From assembly GCF_003944705.1 (NCBI RefSeq), contig NZ_RWIS01000004.1:186001-250000 (forward strand): 64,000 nucleotides of DNA, given 5' to 3'. A program made the position numbers and the translations under genes. A model generated the notes under the pieces. It did no database searches and had not been told where the DNA came from. It saw nothing but the letters and a program-made list of their open reading frames with translations. Source of the stretch: Hymenobacter metallilatus. GTDB lineage: Bacteria > Bacteroidota > Bacteroidia > Cytophagales > Hymenobacteraceae. Below are positions 15,557-23,678 of this stretch, in pieces (the stretch's first letter is position 1; each line of letters opens with the position of its first letter).

Positions 15557-16570
15557 ATGAAGATTACCGCTGCCATTACCGGAGTCGGCTCCTATGTGCC
15601 CGATTACGTGCTTACCAACCAAGAGCTCGAAACCCTGGTGGATACCACCAACGAGTGGATACTGAGCCGAACCGGAATTCAGGAGCGTCATATCCTAAAA
15701 GGCGAAAATCAGGGTACCTCCGTAATGGGCATTAAGGCCGTGGAGCAGCTGCTGGCCAAAACCGGTAACAAAGCCGAAGATATTGACCTCCTGATTTGCG
15801 CCACGACGACTCCCGACTTGGTATTTCCGGCTACGGCCAATATCATTTCGGCGGCTGTGGGTGCTACCAAAGCCTTCAGCTTCGATATGCAGGCGGCCTG
15901 CTCGGGCTTTATGTATGCGCTGGCAACCGGCTCCCAGTTCATTGCCACCGGCACCTACAGAAAAGTAGTGGTGGTAGGAGCCGATAAGATGTCGAGCATT
16001 ATCGATTACACGGACCGCTCTACCTGCATTATTTTTGGGGATGGGGCCGGGGCTGTGCTGCTCGAACCGAATACTGAAGGTCTGGGCCTGCTCGACCAGG
16101 AGTTGCACTCTGATGGCAACGGGGAGCAGTACCTGCACCAGAAGGCCGGTGGCTCGCGCCGGCCGCCTTCCTCCGAAACCGTAGCTAACCGGGAGCATTA
16201 CGTGTATCAGGAAGGCTCAGCCGTGTTCAAGTTTGCCGTAAAAAACATGGCCGACGTGGCCGCTCAGGTAGCGGAGCGCAACGGCCTCAACGCTGATACC
16301 ATTGATTGGCTAGTGCCGCATCAGGCAAACAAGCGCATTATCGACGCTACAGCCAACCGCGTGGGTATTGGTCCGGAGAAGGTAATGCTGAATATTCATA
16401 AGTACGGCAATACCACCAACGGCACCATTCCGCTTTGCCTTGCCGACTATGAGCAGCAACTGCACAAGGGCGACAACCTGATTATTGCCGCCTTCGGCGG
16501 GGGCTTCACCTGGGGCTCCCTGTACCTGAAATGGGCCTACGACCCTACTCCCGACCCGCGTACAGCCTAA
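15557..16570 (+). CDS. fabH: 3-oxoacyl-ACP synthase III (FabH)
   Basis: The protein has 337 residues from the ATG at 15557; a TTG two codons upstream is also in frame. FabH condenses an acyl-CoA primer with malonyl-ACP to start fatty acid synthesis. The catalytic Cys is in [20 protein letters not shown]. The His is in [14 protein letters not shown], and the Asn in [26 protein letters not shown] near residue 36 is the CoA-binding Trp/Arg region ([12 protein letters not shown]). In Bacteroidota FabH often uses branched primers, which fits iso-fatty acids, but that cannot be read here. A terminator-like hairpin follows at 16618-16659. Confidence 0.96.
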   Translation: MKITAAITGVGSYVPDYVLTNQELETLVDTTNEWILSRTGIQERHILKGENQGTSVMGIKAVEQLLAKTGNKAEDIDLLICATTTPDLVFPATANIISAAVGATKAFSFDMQAACSGFMYALATGSQFIATGTYRKVVVVGADKMSSIIDYTDRSTCIIFGDGAGAVLLEPNTEGLGLLDQELHSDGNGEQYLHQKAGGSRRPPSSETVANREHYVYQEGSAVFKFAVKNMADVAAQVAERNGLNADTIDWLVPHQANKRIIDATANRVGIGPEKVMLNIHKYGNTTNGTIPLCLADYEQQLHKGDNLIIAAFGGGFTWGSLYLKWAYDPTPDPRTA

Positions 16571-16600
16571 CCCCCAGCGGCGCGAATACGGAAAACCTCC

Positions 16601-16608
16601 TATACTTG
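16601..16608 (+). promoter_or_regulatory. Possible -7 box (TATACTTG) upstream of a terminator-like hairpin
   Basis: TATACTTG differs from TAnnTTTG at one base. The same octamer precedes the alpha-amylase gene. It lies 30 bases after the fabH stop codon. A transcript from it would at once meet the hairpin at 16618-16659, so it may start an attenuated efp message or may be chance. No -33 TTTG is visible. Confidence 0.35.
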
Positions 16609-16617
16609 CACTCCCGA

Positions 16618-16659
16618 CGTGCCGCCCCGCCAGTTTCTCGGGATGGCACGTTTTTTTTT
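16618..16659 (+). terminator. Intrinsic terminator or attenuator between fabH and efp
   Basis: CGTGCC (16618-16623) pairs with GGCACG (16645-16650), with an inner CCCG/CGGG helix, and nine T residues follow directly (16651-16659). It can end the fabH message. It also lies inside the region a promoter at 16601 would transcribe. Confidence 0.85.
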
Positions 16660-16776
16660 AATTAAAAATTGAGAATTAAAAATTAAGAATTGGCTCGTCA
16701 TCCGCCCCTACGTAGGCTGTTTCCTGGCCAGTTCATGGTTTTACGCTTCTTGATTTTTAATTCCTAATTTTTAATT
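16660..16776. repeat. AT-word inverted repeat in front of efp
   Basis: Arms 16660-16690 and 16746-16776 are reverse complements at about 27 of 31 positions with a 55-base centre. The words are AATTAAAAATT and its complement. The right arm ends 7 bases before the efp ATG. The first 27 bases of the left arm are also found at 8780-8806. Confidence 0.85.
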
Positions 16777-16783
16777 CTTTTCC

Positions 16784-17347
16784 ATGGCCACCACTGCAGA
16801 TTTCCGCAACGGGCTCGTTCTGAACTACAACGGCGAGTTGCACGTCATCACCGAATTCCAACACGTGAAGCCCGGCAAAGGCCCGGCTTTTGTACGTACC
16901 AAGCTGCGCAACATCAAGACCGGCCGCGTTATCGACAACACTTTCAACGCCGGGGTGAAAGTGGAAACGGCCCGCGTGGAGCAGCGCCCCCACCAGTACC
17001 TGTACAAAGACGACTACGGGTATACGTTCATGGATAACGAGTCGTTCGAGCAGGTAGTCCTGCCTGAGGCCATGGTACCGTTTGCTGATATCATGAAGGA
17101 GGGCCAGGTGGTGACCATTCTGTTCCATGCCGAAACCGAACAGCCCCTTACGGCCGAACTTCCTACTACGGTAGAGCTGGTAGTAACCTATACCGAGCCC
17201 GGCCTCAAGGGCGACACGGCAACCAACACCCTCAAGCCAGCCATTGTGGAAACGGGGGCCCGGATTCAGGTGCCGCTGTTCATTGATACCGACACCAAAA
17301 TCCGCATCAAGACGAGCGACTACTCCTATGTCGAAAGAGTCAAATAA
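16784..17347 (+). CDS. efp: Translation elongation factor P
   Basis: The protein has 187 residues, the normal length. EF-P enters ribosomes stalled on proline runs and promotes peptide bond formation. The KOW-like N-domain has the loop [20 protein letters not shown], in which Lys (PGKG) is at the modified position; the Pro residues on its flank are usual. The two OB domains follow ([38 protein letters not shown]; the C-terminal signature [16 protein letters not shown]). Its stop codon is 29 bases ahead of the accB start used here. The start is the ATG that follows the AT-rich inverted repeat. The accB linker next door contains many Ala-Pro pairs. Confidence 0.97.
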   Translation: MATTADFRNGLVLNYNGELHVITEFQHVKPGKGPAFVRTKLRNIKTGRVIDNTFNAGVKVETARVEQRPHQYLYKDDYGYTFMDNESFEQVVLPEAMVPFADIMKEGQVVTILFHAETEQPLTAELPTTVELVVTYTEPGLKGDTATNTLKPAIVETGARIQVPLFIDTDTKIRIKTSDYSYVERVK

Positions 17348-17375
17348 GCAGCCCACCAAGCCCTCCCTAGTTGCC

Positions 17376-17867
17376 ATGAAAGCCAAAGAGCTCCAGGACC
17401 TGATCGACTTCATTGCCAAGTCGGGTCTGAACAAAGTCAACATCGAAACCGAAGAGTTTAAGATTTCGGTACAGCGCGAGCCCAACACCAAAGTGGTAAC
17501 CTCCGGGGTTGCTATGCCGGCCGCCGCTCCTGCTCCCGCCGCTGCCCCGGCTCCCGCTACTGCTCCCGCCGCCCCGGCCCCGGCCGTGGCTCCTGCTGCC
17601 CCCGCCGCCGAAGCCGCCAGCGCCAGCCACGTAGCCCTGAAGTCGCCCATGATTGGCACCTTCTACCGCAGCAACAGCCCCGATTCGCCGGCCTTCGTGC
17701 AGGTAGGCGACTTAGTAGAGAAAGGTCAGGTCATCTGCATTATTGAGGCGATGAAGCTGTTCAACGAAATCGAGGCCGAACACTCAGGCCGCGTGGTGAA
17801 AGCAATGGTGGAAAACGCCTCCCCCGTGGAGTATGACCAGCCGCTGTTCCTGATTGAGCCAATGTAA
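17376..17867 (+). CDS. accB: Acetyl-CoA carboxylase biotin carboxyl carrier protein
   Basis: The protein has 163 residues from the ATG at 17376 ([20 protein letters not shown]). An in-frame ATG at 17328 would overlap the efp end by 20 bases and add a 16-residue tail; the later start fits the family. It carries biotin for acetyl-CoA carboxylase, which makes malonyl-CoA. Residues 1-40 are the short N-terminal domain. Residues about 46-85 are a mobile Ala/Pro-rich linker. The biotinyl domain follows ([20 protein letters not shown]), with the biotinylated Lys in [15 protein letters not shown]. It is followed by accC across the inverted repeat at 17871-17973, the usual accB-accC pair. Confidence 0.95.
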   Translation: MKAKELQDLIDFIAKSGLNKVNIETEEFKISVQREPNTKVVTSGVAMPAAAPAPAAAPAPATAPAAPAPAVAPAAPAAEAASASHVALKSPMIGTFYRSNSPDSPAFVQVGDLVEKGQVICIIEAMKLFNEIEAEHSGRVVKAMVENASPVEYDQPLFLIEPM

Positions 17868-17870
17868 TTT

Positions 17871-17973
17871 TTGGAATTATGAATGATGAATGATGAATGA
17901 TGAATTCGCCGCTGGTTTACAACCATCCTGATTTCTCATTTCATAACTCATAACTCATAACTCATAATTCAAG
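17871..17973. repeat. ATGA-word inverted repeat in front of accC
   Basis: Left arm 17871-17907 repeats ATGAATG words; right arm 17937-17973 repeats CATAACT words. They pair as reverse complements with scattered mismatches around a 29-base centre. The right arm ends 5 bases before the accC start codon. The left arm begins right after the accB stop codon. Confidence 0.8.
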
Positions 17974-17978
17974 AAACT

Positions 17979-19325
17979 GTGTTCAAAAAAATACTGATTG
18001 CCAACCGGGGCGAAATTGCGTTGCGCGTGATTCGGACCTGCAAGGAAATGGGCATTAAAACGGTAGCCGTATACTCGACGGCCGACAAGGAAAGCCTGCA
18101 CGTGCGCTTTGCCGATGAGGCCGTGTGCATTGGTCCGGCGGCTTCCTCGCAGAGCTACCTGAGCATTCCGACGCTGATTGCCGCCGCCGAAATCACCAAT
18201 GCCGATGCCATCCACCCGGGGTACGGCTTCCTGAGCGAAAACGCCGAATTTTCGCGGGTGTGCCAGGAAAACGGCATCAAATTTATCGGAGCCTCGCCCG
18301 ATATGATTAACCGCATGGGCGACAAGGCCTCGGCCAAGGCTACCATGATTGAAGCCGGCGTACCCTGTATTCCGGGGTCCGTGGGCCTACTGGACTCGGT
18401 GGAGCAGGGCAAGAAAATTGCTGCCAAAATCAAGTACCCCGTTATTCTGAAAGCTACGGCCGGCGGCGGTGGGCGCGGTATGCGCATCATCAATGCCGAG
18501 GACGAGTTTGAGAAAGCCTGGAATGATGCCCGTACGGAGTCGAAGGCGGCATTCGGCAACGACGGTATGTACCTGGAGAAGTTTGTGGTAGAGCCCCGCC
18601 ACATCGAGATTCAGGTGTGCGGCGACCAGTACGGGCACGTGTGCCACCTCTCGGAGCGGGACTGCAGCATTCAGCGCCGCCACCAGAAGCTGGTGGAGGA
18701 AGCTCCCTCCCCCTTCATGACCGACGACTTACGGGAGCGAATGGGGCAGGCAGCCATTGCCGGCGCGGCGGCCATTGGTTACGAGGGAGTGGGCACCATT
18801 GAGTTTCTGGTAGATAAGGACCGGAACTTCTACTTTATGGAGATGAATACCCGCATTCAGGTGGAGCATCCCGTAACAGAGGAAGTTATCAATTACGACC
18901 TGATCAAGGAGCAGATCAAGGTAGCAGCTGGCATTCCCATTACCGGCAACAACTACTCGCCCAAGATGCACGCCATGGAGTGCCGCATCAATGCCGAAGA
19001 CCCTTCGAAGGATTTCCGTCCGTCGCCGGGCAAAATTACGGTGCTGCACATTCCGGGCGGCCACGGGGTGCGCGTAGATACGCACGTGTATGCCGGCTAC
19101 CAGATTCCGCCCAATTACGACTCCATGATTGCCAAACTCATCACCGTGGCCCAAACCCGGGAAGAGTGCATCGTAAAGATGAAGCGGGCACTGAGTGAGT
19201 TTGTGGTAGAAGGCGTGAAAACAACCATCCCCTTCCATCTGAAGCTGATGGATAACCCAGATTTCAAATCCGGCAATTTCACGACTAAGTTCCTGGAAAC
19301 ATCCTTCGATTTCTCGAGTCTGTAG
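17979..19325 (+). CDS. accC: Acetyl-CoA carboxylase, biotin carboxylase subunit
   Basis: The protein has 448 residues and a GTG start ([20 protein letters not shown]). It carboxylates the biotin on AccB using ATP and bicarbonate. The ATP-grasp fold is complete: the Gly-rich ATP loop [13 protein letters not shown], the [13 protein letters not shown] segment, [20 protein letters not shown], and [20 protein letters not shown] with metal ligands and the catalytic Arg. The C-terminal domain has [20 protein letters not shown]. It follows accB in an operon. The carboxyltransferase genes accA and accD are not in the window. A terminator hairpin follows at 19351. Confidence 0.97.
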   Translation: MFKKILIANRGEIALRVIRTCKEMGIKTVAVYSTADKESLHVRFADEAVCIGPAASSQSYLSIPTLIAAAEITNADAIHPGYGFLSENAEFSRVCQENGIKFIGASPDMINRMGDKASAKATMIEAGVPCIPGSVGLLDSVEQGKKIAAKIKYPVILKATAGGGGRGMRIINAEDEFEKAWNDARTESKAAFGNDGMYLEKFVVEPRHIEIQVCGDQYGHVCHLSERDCSIQRRHQKLVEEAPSPFMTDDLRERMGQAAIAGAAAIGYEGVGTIEFLVDKDRNFYFMEMNTRIQVEHPVTEEVINYDLIKEQIKVAAGIPITGNNYSPKMHAMECRINAEDPSKDFRPSPGKITVLHIPGGHGVRVDTHVYAGYQIPPNYDSMIAKLITVAQTREECIVKMKRALSEFVVEGVKTTIPFHLKLMDNPDFKSGNFTTKFLETSFDFSSL

Positions 19326-19350
19326 GCTACACAGGTTAGTCCGTTATACG

Positions 19351-19380
19351 CGGCCCGGTTCCTTCGAAGGAGCCGGGCCG
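19351..19380 (+). terminator. Hairpin after accC
   Basis: CGGCCCGG-TCCTTC and GAAGGA-CCGGGCCG form a 30-base hairpin of about 14 pairs with a TTCGAA centre. Only a weak T-rich tail (TTGCTGTT) follows. It is the likely end of the fatty acid operon. Confidence 0.65.
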
Positions 19381-19531
19381 TTGCTGTTAGGCCAAAATCT
19401 TGTTAGTGCTGCTGCATCAACCAGGCATTATAAATTGCAAATAGAACATTACAAAGAATCTGCTTTACTTGAATTGGACAACTTTGGATAAGACAGCATC
19501 ATTAACATTCATAATTAAGGGCAAAAACAGG

Positions 19532-19549
19532 TTAGTGAGCACTCACTAA
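19532..19549. promoter_or_regulatory. Palindrome upstream of the alpha-amylase gene
   Basis: TTAGTGAG-CA-CTCACTAA is a perfect 8-base inverted repeat with a 2-base centre. It lies about 15 bases ahead of the possible -33 region of the amylase promoter. It looks like a TetR- or GntR-type operator and differs from the CG-centred sites near susC. The rest of the 309-base gap holds the accC terminator, AT-rich sequence and the promoter. Confidence 0.5.
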
Positions 19550-19563
19550 ATCAATGCCTCATA

Positions 19564-19596
19564 TTGCATAATCCGGGTGTGTAACCCCTATACTTG
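19564..19596 (+). promoter_or_regulatory. Promoter of the alpha-amylase gene
   Basis: TATACTTG at 19589-19596 is one base off the -7 consensus. TTG at 19564-19566 could be the -33 element with a 22-base spacer, slightly long. Transcription would start about 30 bases ahead of the ATG at 19635. Confidence 0.5.
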
Positions 19597-19634
19597 CACC
19601 GTTCTTTCTTACCCACCAAAACACCCACAAGTCT

Positions 19635-21440
19635 ATGATCAACAAACTGACGGCCGCCCTGGCAGGGCTGCTGGCGGCAGGTAGCGTATTGTCGTCCTGC
19701 TCCAAAGAAGAACTGACAGGGCCGGCCACACCCGCTGCCCAAACCAGCACCCAACAGGCCGTGGTGACCAATGGCGTGATGATGCAGGCCTTTTACTGGG
19801 ACGTACCAATCAGTAATGCCCAGGGCACCTGGTGGCAGGTGCTGGGCTCCCGGGCCGCCGAGTTGAAGGCGGCTGGTATTACGGCCCTCTGGCTCCCCCC
19901 GGCCTATAAAGGTGGTAGCCAGAGCGACGTGGGTTACGGCGTGTATGACCGCTACGACCTGGGCGAATTCAACCAGAAGGGTACCGTAGCCACCCGCTAC
20001 GGCACCGTTGGACAGTTGCAGTCGGCTATTACCGCCTTCAAGGGCCAGGGCCTGCAAGTGTATGAGGACATTGTGATGAACCACATGGCCTGGGCCGACG
20101 CACAGGAGAATGTGAACGGCAACCTGGTATATACCAAGTTTAACTTCCCTGGTCGAGGCACCACTTACAGCGCCTACAAGTGGGGCTTCAACAACTTCAC
20201 CGGTACGCAGCAGGCTCCCAACAACGGTTGGTACCAGTGGAAGAGCTGGGACTTTCAGCCCTATGCCAACAACGACGCCTACGATAACCTGCTGGGCTCA
20301 GAAATCCAGTACAACAACAACGCGGCCAACCAAACCGAGACCATCAACTGGGGCAACTGGATTACGGCCAAAATGAGCCTCGACGGCTACCGCCTCGATG
20401 CCACCAAGCACATTTATACGCCCTACGTAAACCAGTGGCTGGACGCGGTGAAAACCAACGGCCGCTTTGCCGTGAGCGAGGCCTGGTTCCGCAACCTGCA
20501 GGACCTGAAGAACTATGCCGCCGCTACCGGGGGCCGCACCAGTCTGTTCGACGTGCCGCTGCACTACACGTTCCAGGACATGAGCAACGGCAACGGAGCC
20601 TGGGATATGCGCGGCCTGCAGTTTGCGGGCTTCACTGAGTCGAATCCCACATTGTCGGTAAGCTTCGTGGATAACCACGACACCGACCACCCCGGCGCGC
20701 TGTACTCGCCGGTTACCAACCTCAAAATGCTGGCTTACGCCTACATTCTGACCCGCGCCAACGGCTACCCCTGCGTGTTTTACAAAGACTACTACAACTA
20801 CGGCCTGGGCAACCAGATCAAAACCCTGACCGGCATTCGCCAGGCCAATGCCTACGGGGCTGCCGCCGAGTATACCAGCGTAAACGACGCCGATGTATAT
20901 GCCTACTCCCGTGCCGGCGACGCCACCCATAAAGGCCTGCTGCTGCTGCTGAATGACGGGGGCTCGAGCCGCTCGAAAACCATCACCACGCCCTTCAGGA
21001 GCGCCACGCTCACCGACAAAACCGGTAATACCAGCGGTACGGTAACCACCGACGCCAATGGTACCGGCGTATTTCCGGTAAACAGCCGCAGCTACGCCGT
21101 ATGGGTACCCGGCGGCACTACTACTACTCCTCCCCCCACCGGCGGCACCACGGCCGTATCGTTCAATGTGACGTACAGCGGCACGGTATCGGGGCAGGAT
21201 GTGTACGTGCTGGGCAGCACCGCGCAGCTGGGGGCCTGGAATACGGCCAATGCTATCAAGCTCAGCGGCGCTTCTTTCCCCGTGTGGAAAGGCACTATCA
21301 ACCTGACCAGCGGCACCAGCGTGCAGTACAAGTATATCCGCAAGGATGCGGCCGGCAACGTGCTCTACGAGGGCGGCGCCAACCGCACCTTTACGCCCAG
21401 CGGCGCCAGCCAGACGCGCACCGAAACCTGGCAGAACTAA
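19635..21440 (+). CDS. GH13 alpha-amylase lipoprotein with a C-terminal CBM20 starch-binding domain
   Basis: The protein has 601 residues. The signal ends with LAAGSVLSSCSKEE, a lipobox, so the enzyme is lipid-anchored. The GH13 barrel shows its four conserved regions: VYEDIVMNHM (region I), GYRLDATKHIY with the nucleophile Asp (II), RFAVSEAWF with the acid Glu (III), and FVDNHDTDH (IV). It resembles the liquefying GH13_5 type, which ends in a beta domain (about 400-490). A Thr/Pro/Gly linker (TTTTPPPTGGT) leads to CBM20 (about 500-601) with VLGSTAQLGAWNTANAIKLS and VQYKYIRKDAAGNVLYEGGA. It should bind and cut starch outside the cell. No susCD genes flank it, so it is apart from the glycan locus at the window start. 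Confidence 0.95.
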   Translation: MINKLTAALAGLLAAGSVLSSCSKEELTGPATPAAQTSTQQAVVTNGVMMQAFYWDVPISNAQGTWWQVLGSRAAELKAAGITALWLPPAYKGGSQSDVGYGVYDRYDLGEFNQKGTVATRYGTVGQLQSAITAFKGQGLQVYEDIVMNHMAWADAQENVNGNLVYTKFNFPGRGTTYSAYKWGFNNFTGTQQAPNNGWYQWKSWDFQPYANNDAYDNLLGSEIQYNNNAANQTETINWGNWITAKMSLDGYRLDATKHIYTPYVNQWLDAVKTNGRFAVSEAWFRNLQDLKNYAAATGGRTSLFDVPLHYTFQDMSNGNGAWDMRGLQFAGFTESNPTLSVSFVDNHDTDHPGALYSPVTNLKMLAYAYILTRANGYPCVFYKDYYNYGLGNQIKTLTGIRQANAYGAAAEYTSVNDADVYAYSRAGDATHKGLLLLLNDGGSSRSKTITTPFRSATLTDKTGNTSGTVTTDANGTGVFPVNSRSYAVWVPGGTTTTPPPTGGTTAVSFNVTYSGTVSGQDVYVLGSTAQLGAWNTANAIKLSGASFPVWKGTINLTSGTSVQYKYIRKDAAGNVLYEGGANRTFTPSGASQTRTETWQN

Positions 21441-21474
21441 CCGCCAACACTTTCACATGTGAGTGAATCCCGAA

Positions 21475-21506
21475 AAGGGGCCGGCCAGTTGGTCGGCCCT
21501 TCTTTG
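21475..21506. terminator. Two-way terminator between alpha-amylase and the DUF3109 gene
   Basis: AAGGGGCCGGCC and GGTCGGCCCTT form a hairpin followed by TTCTTTG on the plus strand. Read on the minus strand it is followed by CCTTTTC. The two genes converge here, so it can serve both. Confidence 0.6.
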
Positions 21507-21542
21507 TGAAGGATGTACTGGCAGTGAGCCGTCGATACTAGG

Positions 21543-22121
21543 CTACTTTGCTTCCTCCCCGCCCTGCTCAATTTCCGTCACCAGCTCTTGGTACCACGCT
21601 TCGCCGTATTTGCGGATGAGAGGGTCTTTCAGGAACTGGTACACCCGCACACCCAGGTTAGCCCCGAAGGAACAGGCGGGTGAGCAAATGCTCCACCGGT
21701 CGTAGTTCAGGGCCTCGAAGCCGTCGTACTTGGTTACCCGGATGGGGTACAGGTGGCAGCTGATGGGCTTTTTAAACGATGTGGCCCCAGCGCGCCAAGC
21801 ATCTTCAATACCGCATTTCAGGATGCCTTTCTCGTCGTAGAGGGCGTAGGCGCACTCCCGGTCGTTGATGGTGGTGGTGCTGTAGTCGCCTTCCCAGTCT
21901 TTGATGTAGAGGCCCTGCTGGGCTATAGCCTGGCGGCCGGCTTCGGTGAGGAAGGGCTTGATGGCCTCATATTCGTTCTGCAGGATGTGCAGTTCCTCCT
22001 CTTCCAACGGCGCGCCCAGGTCGCCCTCCACGCAGCAGGCGCCCTTGCAGGCTTCGAGGTTACAAACAAAGAAATTATCCCGAACGTCGTCGGAAATGAT
22101 AGTATGCTGGATCTGAATCAT
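21543..22121 (-). CDS. DUF3109 family cysteine-rich protein
   Basis: The protein has 192 residues with no signal peptide. The conserved cysteines of the family are seen: [19 protein letters not shown] near residues 18-36, then [31 protein letters not shown] and [11 protein letters not shown]. The pattern resembles the YkgJ-type metal or iron-sulfur cluster proteins, so a bound metal is likely. Its biochemical function is unknown. It faces the alpha-amylase gene across a shared terminator. Upstream is the 32-bp inverted repeat at 22132-22215 and then the GT4 gene on the same strand. Confidence 0.88.
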   Translation of the reverse strand: MIQIQHTIISDDVRDNFFVCNLEACKGACCVEGDLGAPLEEEELHILQNEYEAIKPFLTEAGRQAIAQQGLYIKDWEGDYSTTTINDRECAYALYDEKGILKCGIEDAWRAGATSFKKPISCHLYPIRVTKYDGFEALNYDRWSICSPACSFGANLGVRVYQFLKDPLIRKYGEAWYQELVTEIEQGGEEAK

Positions 22122-22131
22122 GGGATTTGCG

Positions 22132-22215
22132 CGCAGTGTTTCGCAGTGGCAGGCGCAGTGGTTCGCGGTGGCCGTTCACTGCCAACCACTGCGCCTGCTA
22201 CTGCGAAACACTGCG
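22132..22215. repeat. 32-bp inverted repeat between the DUF3109 and GT4 genes
   Basis: Arms 22132-22163 and 22184-22215 match as reverse complements at 31 of 32 positions, with a 20-base centre. The arm itself repeats the word CGCAGTG. It lies between two minus-strand genes. There is no T-run, so a terminator role is not clear. Confidence 0.85.
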
Positions 22216-22241
22216 TAGAATTTATCCACAAAGATACCGAA

Positions 22242-23396
22242 TTACCCCGCCACCGCCCGCAGCACCTGCTCCGTTAGCTCGCACTGGCGGGTGTGCGAAT
22301 ACGTAGCCAGCGCCTCGGCCTGACCTGCCGCGCCTAACCGCTCGGCCAGGCCCGGCTCAGTGAGCAGCCGCTCGATGCAGGCGGCAAACGAATCAACATC
22401 ACGCAGCCCAAACAGCAGGCCGGTTCGGTTGTCGGCCAGCAATTCCCGGGTGCCCCCGGCCGCCGCCCCCACCACCGGCCGGCCCGCCGCCAGGGCCTCA
22501 ATGGTGACCATGCCGTAAGTCTCGTTGACGGAGGCCGTGACGGAAATATCCAGGGCGCGGTAGGCTACTTCGGGCTCCGGGGTGAAGCCGCGCAGGTGCA
22601 CCGCGTTGGTCAGGCCCAGCTCCCGGATGCGGCCCTGCAGGGCGTCGTAGTAGGCGGTGCCTTCGTTGCGGGTAGGCTCGCCCACCAGCAGCAGGTGCAG
22701 CTGCGGGAACCGGGGCCGCAGCCGAGCCAGGGCCTCTACCACGAAATCCTGGCCCTTACCGTCATCAAACCGCCCGATGAGGCCCAGCAGCACGGCTCCG
22801 GCGGGCAGCTCCAGCTGCAGGCGGCGGCGGGCTTCGGCGGTGGTCAGCCGCGCATCCGTGAACTTGGCCAGGTCCACGCCCAAGGGCACGACGTGCAGCT
22901 TTTCGGGGGCCAGCCGGGTTTTTTCCAGCACCTGCCGGGCCAGGCCGGGCAAAGGCGAGAGCCAAGCCGCAAGGGCATTGTAGCGCAGCGTATGCACCAC
23001 CCCCCGCTTAGCCAGGCCCAGCTGCATATGCTGCTGATACACCAGCGCCATACCGGGGCTGAACAACCGTTTGGCCAGCACGGCCACGCCCAAATCAGCG
23101 TTGCGGGTGATGAGCACGGCGCGGGTGCCAAACTGCGCCCACACCCGCGCTAAGCGGCGAGCGGCGGGCACGTCCAGGGCTTTCCAGCGGTTCTCGAAGA
23201 GTACTACCGACAGACTCATTTCCTGGGCCCGCCGGGCCAGCGGAGAATTGGGCCGCACTACCAGCTGCACCGGCCAGCCCCGCTCCCGCATCCAGCCCGC
23301 AAACCGGGCCGTGTTCAGCTCCAACCCGCCCCAGCTATCCGAGAGGCAAAGAATGGACAGCGGAAACGGGGCAGCGGGCAGCGTAGCGGGGTTCAT
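22242..23396 (-). CDS. GT4-family glycosyltransferase
   Basis: The protein has 384 residues and two Rossmann-like domains. Near the N-terminus is SDSWGGLELNTARFAGWMRE, the acceptor-side Gly-rich loop. The C-terminal half has the nucleotide-sugar site: LLGLIGRFDDGKGQDFVVEA, LLLVGEPTRNEG, and the GT4 E-x7-E region VNETYGMVTIEALAAGRPVV with AAGGTRELL. GT4 enzymes build lipopolysaccharide, capsule or glycolipids from activated sugars. The donor and acceptor cannot be named. No other cell-surface sugar gene is adjacent. A TATCTTCG box at 23401-23408 lies so near the ATG (23396) that the message might have almost no leader. Confidence 0.88.
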   Translation of the reverse strand: MNPATLPAAPFPLSILCLSDSWGGLELNTARFAGWMRERGWPVQLVVRPNSPLARRAQEMSLSVVLFENRWKALDVPAARRLARVWAQFGTRAVLITRNADLGVAVLAKRLFSPGMALVYQQHMQLGLAKRGVVHTLRYNALAAWLSPLPGLARQVLEKTRLAPEKLHVVPLGVDLAKFTDARLTTAEARRRLQLELPAGAVLLGLIGRFDDGKGQDFVVEALARLRPRFPQLHLLLVGEPTRNEGTAYYDALQGRIRELGLTNAVHLRGFTPEPEVAYRALDISVTASVNETYGMVTIEALAAGRPVVGAAAGGTRELLADNRTGLLFGLRDVDSFAACIERLLTEPGLAERLGAAGQAEALATYSHTRQCELTEQVLRAVAG

Positions 23397-23507
23397 AGAG
23401 CGAAGATACGGGCGGGCCTCCTTACAGCCTGAAACCAGTAGGCTTCGCCCGCTGAGGCCGCCTCAACAGGCAAACACAATTGTTTCTGAGTTGGCAGACA
23501 GTCGCGA

Positions 23508-23588
23508 AGGCGCGCCACTTCGCGTCTCCGCGTTGAACGGTACCTGCTAACGATGCTGTTCAGGCAGGAGATGCAAAGTGGCGCGCCT
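23508..23588. repeat. Imperfect inverted repeat between the GT4 and helicase genes
   Basis: Arms 23508-23538 and 23558-23588 pair with a 19-base centre. The outer part AGGCGCGCCACTT is perfect, the inner part diverged. It sits between two divergent genes, so it is not a terminator. The rest of this 282-base gap holds the GT4 upstream box at 23401 and the helicase box at 23629. Confidence 0.75.
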
Positions 23589-23628
23589 CTGCAACCCTTC
23601 TGCATTTCCATCCCCCACCCGAAAGCCC

Positions 23629-23636
23629 TACCTTTG
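23629..23636 (+). promoter_or_regulatory. -7 box of the helicase gene (TACCTTTG)
   Basis: TACCTTTG matches TAnnTTTG exactly. It is 42 bases ahead of the ATG at 23679. A -33 TTTG was not found. Confidence 0.6.
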
Positions 23637-23678
23637 CTAACAAGCCAAAAAGCTTAGTTTCCGATTCTGACTGACCCT

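Noticed and set aside
21453..21462. TCACATGTGA palindrome after the amylase gene, like a Crp half-site pair
   Set aside because: It lies between two convergent stop codons, so there is no promoter for it to control.
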